A DNA stretch of 64,000 nt from Bemisia tabaci (taxonomy: Eukaryota; Arthropoda; Insecta; Hemiptera; Aleyrodidae): assembly GCF_918797505.1 (NCBI RefSeq), contig NC_092802.1:8761480-8825479 (forward strand), read 5' to 3'. The notes below the pieces were generated by a model. It did not search any database and was not told where the DNA came from. It saw only the letters and a program-made list of their open reading frames with translations. Positions 22,959 through 32,154 of the stretch are shown here, piece by piece. Made by a program: the position numbers and the translations under genes. Each line of letters starts with the position of its first letter. Position 1 is the first letter of the stretch.

Positions 22959-23275
22959 CACGGAAAAAAAAAAACTACGTGCGTGGGACCCGAAGTTTAG
23001 GTCATATGGATCTCTGAAGTTTTCGGATTGAGCATCCCAACACTTAAGGTCCAGCTGCTGAGGTTCGGATCACACATCTGGAACTTCAGTTCTCACATCC
23101 GAAGTACTTCGGTTCTCACATCTGAAGTACTTCAGATGTAAGGACTGAAATTTCAGATGAGTGATCCGAACCTCGACAGCTAGACCCAAAGTGTTCAGAT
23201 GCTCATTCCGAAAACTTCAGAGATCCGTTTGACCTAAACTTCGGGTCCCACGCACGAGGTTTTTTTCTCCCTGTG
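22959..23275. mobile_element. Palindromic MITE, CACGGA-A-run family (copy 2)
   Basis: The same family as 6632-6966: GTGCGTGGGACCCGAAGTTT and its inverse near the other end. The right terminus is diverged (CCCTGTG). Confidence 0.75.
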
Positions 23276-23404
23276 GTGGCCAGGTATTCTTGTAACGCAG
23301 CATTTTGTCTGAAGAAGGATTTCAAAATCTGGAATGGATTTACGGCGTTTTTGCGTTGGACGGCAGCACAACTGACCCATTTCCTGGATCCGCGGATGAT
23401 TTTT

Positions 23405-23952
23405 CGGAGGGTATGGATTCGATCGACATGAATCGATCGAAAAATGAAAACGTGAATCGATCGACATGAATCGATCGACACCGATTCGATCGACATATTA
23501 TTAAAAGACCGGTGTCGATTCGATCGACATGAATCGATCGAAAAATTAAAACGTGATTCGATCGACATGAATCGATCGACACCGATTCGATCGACAGTTA
23601 ATTTAAAAACACCCGTACCGATTCGATCGACATGAATGGATCGAAAAATGAAAACGTGAATCGATCGACGAGAATCGATCGACACCGATTCGATCGACAA
23701 AATTCGATCGACTCACGGGTTTGTCGATCGACTCACGGATTTGTCGATCGATTCACGGGTTTGTCGATCCACTCACGGGTTTGTCGATCGATTCACGGAT
23801 TTGTCGATCGATTCACGGGTTTGTCGATCCACTCACGGGTTTGTCGATCGATTCACGGTTTGTCGATTGATTCACGGTTGTCGATCGATTCACGTCGATC
23901 GATTCACGTTTTCATTTTTCGATCGATTCATGTCGATCAAATCCATACCCTC
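23405..23952. repeat. CGATCGA satellite folded as a giant inverted repeat
   Basis: Dense repeats of TCGATCGA with spacers such as catgaa and attcacgggtttg. The outer arms GGGTATGGATTCGATCGACA and TGTCGATCAAATCCATACCC, and the sub-arms CGAAAAATGAAAACGTGAAT, are inverted. Between 23705 and 23900 an 18-20-bp unit (GTCGATCGATTCACGGGTTT) runs in tandem. It ends only 39 bp before the coiled-coil exon. Confidence 0.9.
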
Positions 23953-23991
23953 CTGATTCTTCGAGCATTGCATGGGTACGATTGGTTTCAG

Positions 23992-24321
23992 GTGGTGGAG
24001 CTGCGCCGGAACCCGGGGGGCTCGATCGACAAGCGGATCCGGGCGACGCTGCGGCCGATGTCGTCGAAGATGCGGCGGGACTCGTCCGAGCTGGAGGAGA
24101 AGATGCGGGAGGCCAAGGCCCAGAACCAGCAGTGGCGGAAGATGATGATGGAGCGGGACAACGAGCTCCAGCAGCTGCTCCGCCAGCTCGGCCCCACCCC
24201 CACCGCCCCCACCACGACGACCACCCTCTCCACCGCCTCCGCCGACGACCGCCACCACCCGCCCAGGGCCCCAACCACCAGGCTCCCACCAAGCAGGAGC
24301 TCAACCAGCTCCGCAAGGAAC
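23992..24321 (+). CDS. GABA-B-R2: GABA-B-R2 exon: cytoplasmic coiled coil
   Basis: Acceptor ggtttcag ends at 23991 and donor gtaagt begins at 24322. The exon starts in phase 0 with VVELRRNPGGSIDKRIRATL and continues RPMSSKMRRDSSELEEKMRE, then a heptad-rich helix (NQQWRKMMMERDNELQQLLR) that should pair with the R1 coiled coil. After that comes a C-rich stretch coding Pro/Thr. The exon length (330) ends in phase 0, but the next exon needs one leading base. In the last 45 nt the neighbouring frame reads TKQELNQLRKE, which looks more like a real continuation than the primary frame. A one-base loss in the C-rich run (about 24185-24290) would explain both. Either an assembly error or a real lesion is possible. 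Confidence 0.82.
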
Positions 24322-24349
24322 GTAAGTACATCGAAACTCAAGTCATTTC

Positions 24350-24796
24350 TAGAGTCCCTTTATACCCAGAGTTGAGACAACTCACTTTTGGTTGGGCCAG
24401 GGTTGGGCTGAAAGTGGCCTAAAAAAAAATCCAATTCTGATTGGTTCTCTCTCATGGAGGCCGAAACGAGTGCACCAAGATGGCGGTACCTCGAATGTCA
24501 ACAAGAATAATGAAAATATTACCTAATTGTGGTTTATCAAGAGTAAATTGTTATTTCTATCGGTCCAAAATGACAATAAATTAAGAAATTATTCACAAAC
24601 CAATCTCATTTTCTTTTTAATTGATCAATTTGTTTATGTTGTTGTTTTTGTGTGACAGATATCGCAGGATTCCTGATCCTTATCCCTCAATATCGTTCGT
24701 TTGGGTGCACTCGTTTCGGCCTCCATGGCCAGCCAAGGCCGGCTGCCAGTCAGCTGATAATCGAGTTGTCTTAACTCTGGGTATAAAGGGACTCTA
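24350..24796. mobile_element. hAT-type MITE with 8-bp target duplication
   Basis: TIR TAGAGTCCCTTTATACCCAG and inverse. The flanks GTCATTTC (24342-24349 and 24797-24804) are identical, the 8 bp expected for hAT. It starts 28 bp after the coiled-coil exon. A related element, with its own target duplication, is at 31248-31706. Confidence 0.88.
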
Positions 24797-24809
24797 GTCA
24801 TTTCTACCA

Positions 24810-25584
24810 CACTGAAAAAAAAAATGAGCTTTCCGTGTGATTTTGCTGAAAATGGACCTTTAACCCAATTTGACCCTAGCCCCCCCCCCCCCAAATTCTA
24901 GCGTAGCCCAAAATCGTTTGACGTGCATAAGGAGACCATAGATATGGTGTTCTGTGCCAATTTTGAATGAAATCGAACAGATGGATTCTGAGATATCGCT
25001 GTACACAGATTTGGGGGATATCTGACGGACGGACACACTTTTTTTCAAGTATGGTTATTTTGACTCTTGGGACCTTAAAACGTCTAGAAATGATGAAATT
25101 TTAACTTTTTTTTTTTTTTTTTTTTTTTTCTCTTAGAGAATGACAATACTTCCTCTCTACCCTAGGGGAGCGAGAAAGTAAAAATCTCGGTGTATTTACT
25201 AAGACAAGGGTAAAATAACCAAGAATTCATGGTTCTATTTGATCCCAGTTTTTTCTTGGTAAAATTGCCATTTATGGAATTGGTAATTTTACCGAGGAAT
25301 CTCGATGAAATCATTGAACTTTCTCAGTAATTTTACTGGACCTTGGTAAAAACGCCAATATTTTTTATCGACTGTGGTAGAATTACCGAGATAAAATGGC
25401 AAAGTTACCGGGAATTGATTACCAATAAAAGTGGTATTCTCACCTGAAAAAACCAGTAAAAATACCGGTTTTTAGGTAAGCTTACCAGTCTGTCTTGGTA
25501 ACATTACCAATAATTGGTAAAAAAACTGAGATGGTAAAGGTACCAACGGACCTTGGTAAAAACGCCGAGAATTTTTTTTCAGTG
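24810..25584. mobile_element. CACTGA-terminal element
   Basis: CACTGAAAAAAAAAATGAGC at the left and ...AATTTTTTTTCAGTG at the right. The interior includes a T24 run (25106-25129) and many GGTAA(A)A(T/C)xxCC units around 25200-25560 that make short inverted repeats. Whether this is one element or two abutting ones is unclear. Confidence 0.4.
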
Positions 25585-25602
25585 CAAACGGAACCAGAGA
25601 CA

Positions 25603-26719
25603 GCGGGCTCATTTTTGAGTTTGATAGACAAAGAAGACACAGGAACAGTGTTCGAAACTCACCTTTGAGTTTTAGGAGCCATATGACGCATCAAGCCCGA
25701 TTTTTAGGCGCCATTGAAGATTTTTTAGGGACCAAATTGACTTTTTGCCCATATATTACGGCGCATTTAGTAAAAAGTGAAAAAAAAAAAACCACTAAGA
25801 AGTGGCCCAAACTGTATGTAACTAGGTGGAGAAATAATGCTGGGTCCACACCATTTCGCAGGGAAAACAAAGCCAAGAAGTTCCAAAAATTAAAATTAGA
25901 GTCAAAATTAATTTTTTGAACTCTAATATGCGCACCAGTACGAAACTGAGGGGGTAAAAACTTTAGGATAAGTTAGACGCAAGATGTTTTCGTAACAGAA
26001 CTAGTGAGTAGCTGTAACTTGGGGAAGACAAAAGCACTAAGGATGAAATCGTGAAGAATAGAAAAAGCTTTCACTTGTAGTGCTGAATTTTCGCCTGATA
26101 TGAAAATTCAGATTTTTAAGGGGCAATTTTTAGGTGCCACGTTGGCGCAGAGCCTTCATTTTTTAGGCGCCGTGGCCGATTTTTTAGGCGCGTTTGGCGC
26201 GTTGGCGCCTGTGAGTTTCGAACACTGCACAGGAAGTATGTGGAGCGATCCTATTGGATGCAACACACGATTCGTATACAGACTAAGGAGGAAATTGATG
26301 GACTAGCTGGATTGCATTTTGCAAAGAGGAACCAGGAGCATTGCAATGTTGCTGAAATTGGGCATCTTCTTTTGCCTTGGAGGAAAAACCTGATTATCCA
26401 TCAACAGTTCCTATTTTACTCGCTAAAAACTATGCATTTAAGACAAATATTATTATGTAAATTCATATTTTTTCAAGGTTTCAGTAATTTTATTGCAAAT
26501 AATGAAGTTGCACATGCACAATCTTAGCAGCATTGCAATACCTCTGGTTCCTTTTTTGCAATTCCAATCCAACAGTCGGATCTCTTGTCGGTTGCCGTTG
26601 GTTAGTCTATTTACTACCTCCTTTATCCATTGCAACCACCTGCGTCCACCAATAGGATCCCGCCGTATCCCTTTTGTCTACTTTGTCTATAGCTTTGTCT
26701 ATCAATTTCAATAATCGGC
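25603..26719. mobile_element. GGGCT-terminal MITE carrying nested insertions
   Basis: The outer ends (GGGCTCATTTTTGAGTTTGA and ...AATTTCAATAATCGGCCC) belong to the 9102-9600 family. A complete hAT MITE (25646-26227) is inserted in the left arm. A TTGCATTTTGCA palindrome (about 26310-26575) occupies the centre, as in the 9-kb copy. Confidence 0.6.
25646..26227. mobile_element. hAT-type MITE, CAGTGTTCGAAACTCAC ends, 8-bp duplication
   Basis: The left CAGTGTTCGAAACTCACC and right GTGAGTTTCGAACACTG are inverted. CACAGGAA occurs on both sides (25638-25645, 26228-26235). The interior has TTTTTAGGCGC repeats. A second copy is at 31715-32077. Confidence 0.88.
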
Positions 26720-27099
26720 CCGAGGGTGGAAAAGAGGGGTGTGCTCGTTAGTCAAGGGCCGTAAGGATGAATGGGAACTATAAAGCGCGAGTGAGGTCAG
26801 TGGCGACGAAGGCAACACTGTACTTGCGCTGGTTCCTTTTTGCTACATGCAATCTATATCTAGTTTAATGAGTGATAACTGATAAGCCATCGGCAACTCA
26901 AAAGGTGCCTTTATCTTGTTGTCATAAGTGTAATTAATAAAATTTTCTTGGGATGAACTGACTCGGGTCCGAGTCCTCCCAGTGGAAGCTATCAGAAGTA
27001 TCTTCTCTGAAAAAATTTTAAAAATGATTTATCTCTCACAGATGTATTTTGAGGCAACTTTTTCCCTTCAATTTTGAGTGTGTCTGTTTACTGTTTCAG

Positions 27100-27193
27100 C
27101 TCCTTCGGGCACAGAAACGACTGATATTAGCTCTATATGTTCCATAAACTCCTCCCATGGGGATGAGAACGCAACTGAAACTCCCGCTCTCAG
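27100..27193 (+). CDS. GABA-B-R2: GABA-B-R2 exon: cytoplasmic tail, short
   Basis: A 94-nt exon with acceptor ctgtttcag ending at 27099 and strong donor gtaagc at 27194. In the frame that joins the next exon it reads PSGTETTDISSICSINSSHG then DENATETPAL, a Ser/Thr-rich tail segment with no domain. Both other frames hit a stop. It needs one base from the previous exon and donates two (AG) to the next, where AG+G completes an Arg codon. The phase match with the following exon is the main support. Confidence 0.7.
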
Positions 27194-27259
27194 GTAAGCA
27201 TAGAATTTTCCTCAGTTTCATTTTGAAATATAATCACTGATCAAAAAGCAAATTAGTGT

Positions 27260-28273
27260 ATGCTAAAAAAAAAGTGTATGCTAAACGTCACTAATTACGG
27301 ATGCTAGGACTTAGTGAGTTTTTGGACCACTGCTCTCTTTTTGGGCCGTAGTATCTTGATTTATTTTGCGAGGAAAGCTCCGTACTTTTGATGGATGCCT
27401 AAAATATGCATTCCTAATATATTAGAGCGCCTTCAGTTTCGTATGATACTGTGCAATACCTCTGGTGTGAAATAGTTGCTTCAAGCGCCGTGGCACGCTG
27501 CGGTGCGGCAGGCGAGCAGCCAGCGCGAAACGCCGTTGGCGCCTACAAACCTAACAGGGATACTTCACGCGTTGCGCAATGCGTGAAGTATCCCCGTTAG
27601 GTTTGTAGGCGCCAGTGCGTCGCCGCTCCGCTTTGTGTTAGCCTCTAATATTTAATCTGGCGGAGTCAGCGTTATTCAACTCATGATTTTGAAATGTTTG
27701 CACATCCTGTATGGATTTTTCTCGTTTTAATTGATGAAAAAAATATGTATTAAAGGAAAATATAACGTGTGTTTTGTAAATATTAAGGTGGTTCCGTATG
27801 AAACTTAATGATTTCCAAAGCACACGAATTGCTACACAATTTCTTATAGCCTTTTATAATAGATGGCGAAAAAGCAACAGCCAGGCGATAAAGTGTAAAG
27901 CCCGGCCCGGCTGCATAATTTTTTATTGCTTCGTATAGCCCGGCCGTATGATTTTCTCCGCACTCTACAGCCAGCTTTATGATTTTCTGTAGCCTTCTTT
28001 AACCGGCTATAAGAATTCCTATGGTATTTTGAAACGCACACTGAAAAAAATAGTATGCTGTTTTAGCACCTAGGATGTCAAAAACGTGTCTGGTGATCCC
28101 AAATTGCTGCCTGTACTGCCCTCGCAGTTAACTTTACATCCTACGAATGCAAATTAAACTGCGTGGGCAATCAAGTTAGCATCTTAGGATGACCAGACAC
28201 ATTTTTGACATCCTAGGTGCCAAAATTAGCGTACCATTTTTTCGGTGCAGCTCTTATCGCCAATTTTTACCAG
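27260..28273. mobile_element. Foldback element with 74-bp hairpin core (copy 2)
   Basis: Hairpin core at 27538-27613. The right end CGCCAATTTTTACC is the terminal sequence shared with the 51-kb and 53.8-kb copies; the left terminal part is missing. A CACTG MITE (28039-28247) is nested in its right end. Compared with the 51-kb copy it lacks the 268-bp LTR-like insertion, providing the empty site for that insertion. Confidence 0.8.
28039..28247. mobile_element. CACTGA MITE nested in foldback element
   Basis: CACTGAAAAAAATAGTATGC at the left and ...TACCATTTTTTCGGTG at the right, with TAGCACCTAGGATGTCAAAA and inverse inside. The uninterrupted site in the 51-kb foldback copy shows the borders exactly. 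The only duplicated target bases appear to be CA. Confidence 0.8.
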
Positions 28274-28532
28274 CGGGCCGATTATTGAAATTTATGGACA
28301 AAGTTATAGACAAAGAAGACATAAGGAGTATAGAGCGATCTTATTGGTTGAAATGGGTGGTTCCTATAGACTAAGGGGGTACATGATGGACTGACTATCG
28401 GGTCTCTCGTGGGTTGCCGTCAGTTAGTCTATTACCTAGTCGTTTGTCCATTAAAACCACCCGCTTCCACCAATAGGATCCCTCCATACCCTTCTTGTCC
28501 TCTTTGTCTATAAATTTCAATAATCAGCCCGC
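28274..28532. mobile_element. GGGC(T/C)GATTATTG MITE (compact copy)
   Basis: GCGGGCCGATTATTGAAATT at the left and AATTTCAATAATCAGCCCGC at the right, with TAGACAAAGAAGACA and inverse just inside. It abuts the foldback end and lies 89 bp before the long tail exon. Confidence 0.75.
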
Positions 28533-28621
28533 AGGGACCAGTGGAGGGTCTCTTATCCCTGGTATTCTAGTTCCTGATTGCAAATTGTAGTCCAACTTTG
28601 AGTCCGTGCCTCGTGTTGCAG

Positions 28622-29040
28622 GAAAAAAGGCGCCATCTGTAGCAATAAAATCCCGTCGATCTCGGTGGACGACGGCCTGCCTTCGGCGCCGCTGTCGATG
28701 ATCAACGAGGCGATGTACAACGGCGCGGGCTCGCCGGAGGGGGCGCCCACCCCGGAGCCGTTCACGGTGACGCGGGCGCCCTACTCGCCCCACTCGCCCC
28801 ACTCGCCTCACTCGCCGCACCACGGGCGCCCCCACGGCGGGAGCAGCTCCGTTCGCCGCCGCTCGAGCCTCTGCAAGGCCGCCGCCGGGGCCGGCACCCC
28901 GCACGGCGGGCGCCGCACCTCCATGCCCGCCCACCCGCACGCCCACCGGCAGCCGCCCACCTACGTCATGCAGGACGAGCTCTGGATGACGCAGCGCAAT
29001 TGCCGCTCCCGCTGCATCCTCAACCACTCCCCGTCGGACG
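28622..29040 (+). CDS. GABA-B-R2: GABA-B-R2 exon: long low-complexity tail
   Basis: Acceptor tgttgcag ends at 28621 and donor gtcagt begins at 29041. After completing a split codon it reads KKGAICSNKIPSISVDDGLP, then a Pro/Ser/His-rich stretch (PYSPHSPHSPHSPHH), RRRSSLCKAA and THREE-His motifs, ending MTQRNCRSRCILNHSPSD plus one base. This is a disordered cytoplasmic tail with several RRxS-type basophilic kinase sites (RRRSS, GRRTS). GC content is about 65-70%. No frame problem is seen in this exon. Confidence 0.78.
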
Positions 29041-29069
29041 GTCAGTATACCTTTAAACCTCCTTACCCG

Positions 29070-29281
29070 CACTGAAAAAAAAAAGTAGCTTGGATCAAGC
29101 ATGATAATTCTTGAATTTGCCGCCAAGAATTTTCTTTATCTTGCTTTAAGCTGAATTTTTCTTGATTCAAGAAAAATAATGCTTGGGTTAAGCAAAAAAG
29201 TAGCTTATATTAACCAGCAAAATTCTTGATTCAAGAAGAAATACTTCTTGGCGGCAAATTTAAGATTCTTTTTTTCCAGTG
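29070..29281. mobile_element. CACTG MITE just after tail exon donor
   Basis: CACTGAAAAAAAAAAGTAGC and ...TTCTTTTTTTCCAGTG. The arms contain AATTTGCCGCCAAGAA and TTCTTGGCGGCAAATT. It starts 29 bp downstream of the exon donor. Confidence 0.75.
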
Positions 29282-29617
29282 CGTTAACGTGAATCCAAAA
29301 TTTTGCCGCACAAAATGTTTTTCTTACTGCTCAAAATAGCACAAAATCAGCTTAAAACGATTATATAATTTTCTTCTTAAAATTCAAAAGTGGGGGGAAG
29401 GGGCTATGAAAATGGAGCCAGAATCCACGCCGTAAGTTAAGATGAATAACAGATTTTGCTGTATCACTGCAACTTTTTGCTATCGTGAAACCTATGTAGA
29501 CCCAGTCCCAGTCTTATAGACTTAGGTTTTTTCTATCCTCAACTGGAGGGTTTTTGAAAACGCGTATGTGCAATAGCCTAGGTCTTCTGATATATGTTAG
29601 ATAGCGGCGCATTTGAA

Positions 29618-30030
29618 AATACGGAGAGGGAAATGGGAATTAGTAAAAAGAATGAGAGGAAGGAGAAGATAAGTCAGAAGAGAAATAGGGGAAACAAGAA
29701 TATGAGTATGAGTAATAAGGGAAAGAGAGAAAGAGGAAGAAGATGGAGAAGATGTAGAAGTAGAAGAAGCGTAGAAGAAGAAAAAGTACCAAAAGAAGTA
29801 TAAGAAAGTAGAAAAAATACGAATAATAAGAGTAAGAAAAGTAGATAGAAGTCATCAAAGATATATTTTTCTTGGCCGTTCGCCTCCTCTTTCCCCTTTT
29901 CTTATTTCTCATATTCTTTTTGCCCTCATTCTCCCCATTTTCCCCTCTTATTTGGACATATCTCATTTATCTCCTTTTGATTTCATTTCCTCTACGAAAC
30001 AACTCTTCTTTTTGCTTTGCTTTCATTTTG
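29618..30030 (+). repeat. Purine-rich then pyrimidine-rich low-complexity tract
   Basis: From about 29618 to 29853 the plus strand is almost all A/G (GAAGAGAAATAGGG style). From about 29877 to 30030 it is T/C-rich (CTTTCCCCTTTTCTTATTTC). The two could pair loosely. Open frames here reflect composition only. Confidence 0.85.
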
Positions 30031-30170
30031 CTTGCCAAAATTTTAAAAATTCTATGCATTATCACTTGTTGAAAATCTCATGAGAGATGTGCATTCAGGA
30101 TTTTTAAAGTATGCTGCATATTTTTACAGAGAATTCCGTCTTACAGGAGCAACGAATTATTTAGTCTTAA

Positions 30171-30723
30171 ATGGACCACTAGACAAGGTACGAATTTACG
30201 CATTCTGATACATGTTTCCGAGTCAAAATTTCACGTAGAGCACGATTCGCACATTGAAAATTACCTAAACCAACTCCTAACGAAGATATTCACGTTTTTA
30301 TTTCACATTGGTTACGAGGAATTTGAACTACCCGCTCACAAGAAACTCAAAGCTCTACGTGAGTCAAATCGCGCACTACAACGGTTTCAGCAAGCTTCTC
30401 AATCGAGCAATGTACATTTTTCACCATGTGTTGTTCAAACTGTAAGCAATTTGCTATAGCTGAGCCAAAGCGTCAAGATTGAGGTTGCCAGATTTGTATA
30501 TCGTAGAGGCTGTCATGATAACGTTTAGCGTGCGATGTGAATCACGTAGATCATTGAGTTTTCATGAGCGGGTGATTTGCATTCACGCATCAAGAATCAT
30601 TTAATATCTTAGTAAGGAGTTAATTTCAATAGTTTTCGTTATGTGCATTGTGTTTTACGTGAAATTTTGGTTAAGAAGCATGTATCAGAATGCTGAAATT
30701 CGTACCTTATCTAGTGGTCCATT
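30171..30723. mobile_element. Foldback MITE, GGACCACTAGACAAGGTACG ends (copy 1)
   Basis: ATGGACCACTAGACAAGGTA at the left and ...TACCTTATCTAGTGGTCCAT at the right. The arms run through CAAAATTTCACGTA and its inverse. Copies at 35785-36338 and 55588-56602. It ends 143 bp before the terminal receptor exon. Confidence 0.8.
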
Positions 30724-30866
30724 AGGGGGGGAAAATCCAAATTTCAATATAGTAAGAATATTCGACTATTTGCCGAGGCATTTGACAAAATGCCTGATTT
30801 GACTATTTGCCTTCGACAGATACAATCTCACCTGTTTGATGTTTCATGTGGGATTTTGATTTTCAG

Positions 30867-31176
30867 ATGAGGAGGTGACGATGATGCACCGGTCGGTGTC
30901 GGAGCGGCGCAACGGGAAGATGAAGGCGGACGGCGGCGGGCGGCGGGGCGGGGCGCGGGGGCGGGGGGCGGGGGCGGGGGCGGGGGCCTCAAGAAGCCGG
31001 GGCCGGGCCACGTCCAGAGCACGCCGAACGTCCTCGGGACGGCCGTGAGCGAGGGGGAGATCCTGGACCTGGCCATCCTCCCCATCTTCCAGAAGCTCCT
31101 CACCGAGCGCCACGGCGCCGCCATCGCCTCCTGTCCCAACATAGCAATCAAATGCGACATCGTCGAGTACCTATGA
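30867..31176 (+). CDS. GABA-B-R2: GABA-B-R2 terminal exon
   Basis: Acceptor attttcag ends at 30866. The first codons complete Asp, then EEVTMMHRSVSERRNGKMKA. A G-rich run (about 30922-30987) follows, after which the meaningful frame is shifted: GLKKPGPGHVQSTPNVLG, then EILDLAILPIFQKLLTERHG and finally NIAIKCDIVEYL with stop TGA at 31174-31176. The terminal motif matches the conserved C-terminus of insect GABA-B-R2 as I know it. Without a shift the upstream frame stops soon after the run. As in the coiled-coil exon, one missing base (or two extra) would restore the frame, again inside a homopolymer-rich GC tract. Confidence 0.8.
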
Positions 31177-31247
31177 GAACCCCCTCCCCCACTCAAACCT
31201 CGCACCGAGCTCAGGTAACCAAATCAATCTTCTTCCTCCTCTGCCTC

Positions 31248-31706
31248 TAGAGTCCCTTTATACTGAGAGTCAAGACAACGTGAATCCATTTCTGATTGGT
31301 TCCCGTATTTTAGGCCTTCAAAGCCTTGAAAGAGAGGCCCTTTGAAGAGATGGAGAGATGCCACCTTCCGGAGGATCTCTACCATGACAGATTCCTGTGG
31401 AGAATAGGCGTCGCAGAGCGCCCTAGCGCGCCGTAAAAGCGGCTCATACATACATACATTTTAGGCCTCATAGTGTCACAAACGGAATAAAGATTACAGT
31501 TTCACCGATTGCAAAGATTTAATCTGGAATGGACCAGGGAATTACGGGTTCGGCAAGGAACAAACGGAATGAGGGAAGGAACGAAGAAAGGAATTCGAGA
31601 ATGGGCCGATCAAAGATTACGAAAAACGTTCAATTTCTGTAATCTTTATTCCCGTTTGTGACTCCATGAGGGGTGTTGTCTTGACTCTCAGTATAAAGGG
31701 ACTCTA
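31248..31706. mobile_element. hAT-type MITE (TAGAGTCCC) in the receptor 3' flank
   Basis: TIR TAGAGTCCCTTTATACTGAG with its inverse, and 8-bp duplication TCTGCCTC at 31240-31247 and 31707-31714. It begins 71 bp after the GABA-B-R2 stop and includes an AATAAA at about 31486. The inner minus-strand frame YEPLLRRARALCDAYSPQES recurs at about 59050, so part of the interior is a dispersed repeat. Confidence 0.88.
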
Positions 31707-31714
31707 TCTGCCTC

Positions 31715-32077
31715 CAGTGTTCGAAACTCACCTTTGAGTTTTAGGAGCCATACGACGCACCGAGCCCGATTTTAGGCGCCATTGAAAATTTATAGGGGCA
31801 AATTGACTTTTTGCCTATATATTACGGCGCATTTAGCGAAAAGTTAGATGCAAGATGTCGTCGTAACAGAACTAGTAACTTGGGGAAGACAAAAAAGTGC
31901 AAAGGATGAAATCGTGAAGAATAGAAAAAGCTTTCACTTGTAGTGCTGAAAATTTCGAATAATCACCTGATATGAAAATTCAGATTTTTAGGGGACAATT
32001 TTTAGGAGCCACGTTGGCGCAGAGCCTTCATTTTTAGGCGCATTTGGCGCGTTGGCGCCTGTGAGTTTCGAACACTG
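31715..32077. mobile_element. hAT-type MITE (CAGTGTTCG) abutting the previous one
   Basis: The same family as 25646-26227. It begins directly after the right target duplication of the neighbouring MITE and is followed by CCTGCCTC (32078-32085), one mismatch from TCTGCCTC. Confidence 0.85.
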
Positions 32078-32154
32078 CCTGCCTCCCCCGCTTTCTTCAA
32101 CTTTTTCAAGTGAGGAATATTTCAAGTAGAGTACCTTCATAGGGAGAGTATGGA

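Larger units (their letters stand above)
11519..31176 (+). other. GABA-B-R2: 3' part of GABA-B receptor subunit 2 gene (8 exons)
   Basis: Eight exons in one direction, with consensus GT-AG borders and mostly compatible phases, encode the second half of a class C GPCR. Subunit 2 is indicated by the TM2 start IKMSSPHLNNLI, the TM5-6 segment [23 protein letters not shown] at the TM7 end, a cytoplasmic coiled coil and the terminal IKCDIVEYL. In the family, subunit 2 pairs with GABA-B-R1 through the coiled coil, traffics the dimer to the plasma membrane and activates Gi/o; that part is family knowledge. The Venus-flytrap domain and TM1 are not in the window. Exonic sequence totals about 1.8 kb of a 19.7-kb span. 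Introns are loaded with MITEs, and one contains an IR gene on the opposite strand. Two exons show one-base phase problems, described at those exons. Confidence 0.88.

Noticed and set aside
23982..24422. Long overlapping ORFs on both strands around the coiled-coil exon
   Set aside because: GC-rich codons suppress stops in all frames; only the frame with the receptor sequence and splice sites is supported. The end of one alternate frame is discussed as a phase problem.
28524..29126. 200-codon minus-strand ORF rich in Arg, Gly and Val
   Set aside because: It is antisense to the receptor tail exon and its composition follows from the GC-rich exon.
29594..29966. Lys/Arg-rich and Phe/Leu-rich ORFs
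   Set aside because: Low-complexity purine and pyrimidine tracts explain both.
30828..31205. Minus-strand Pro-rich ORFs opposite the terminal receptor exon
   Set aside because: They reflect the GC-rich run; the plus-strand frame ends in the conserved receptor C-terminus.
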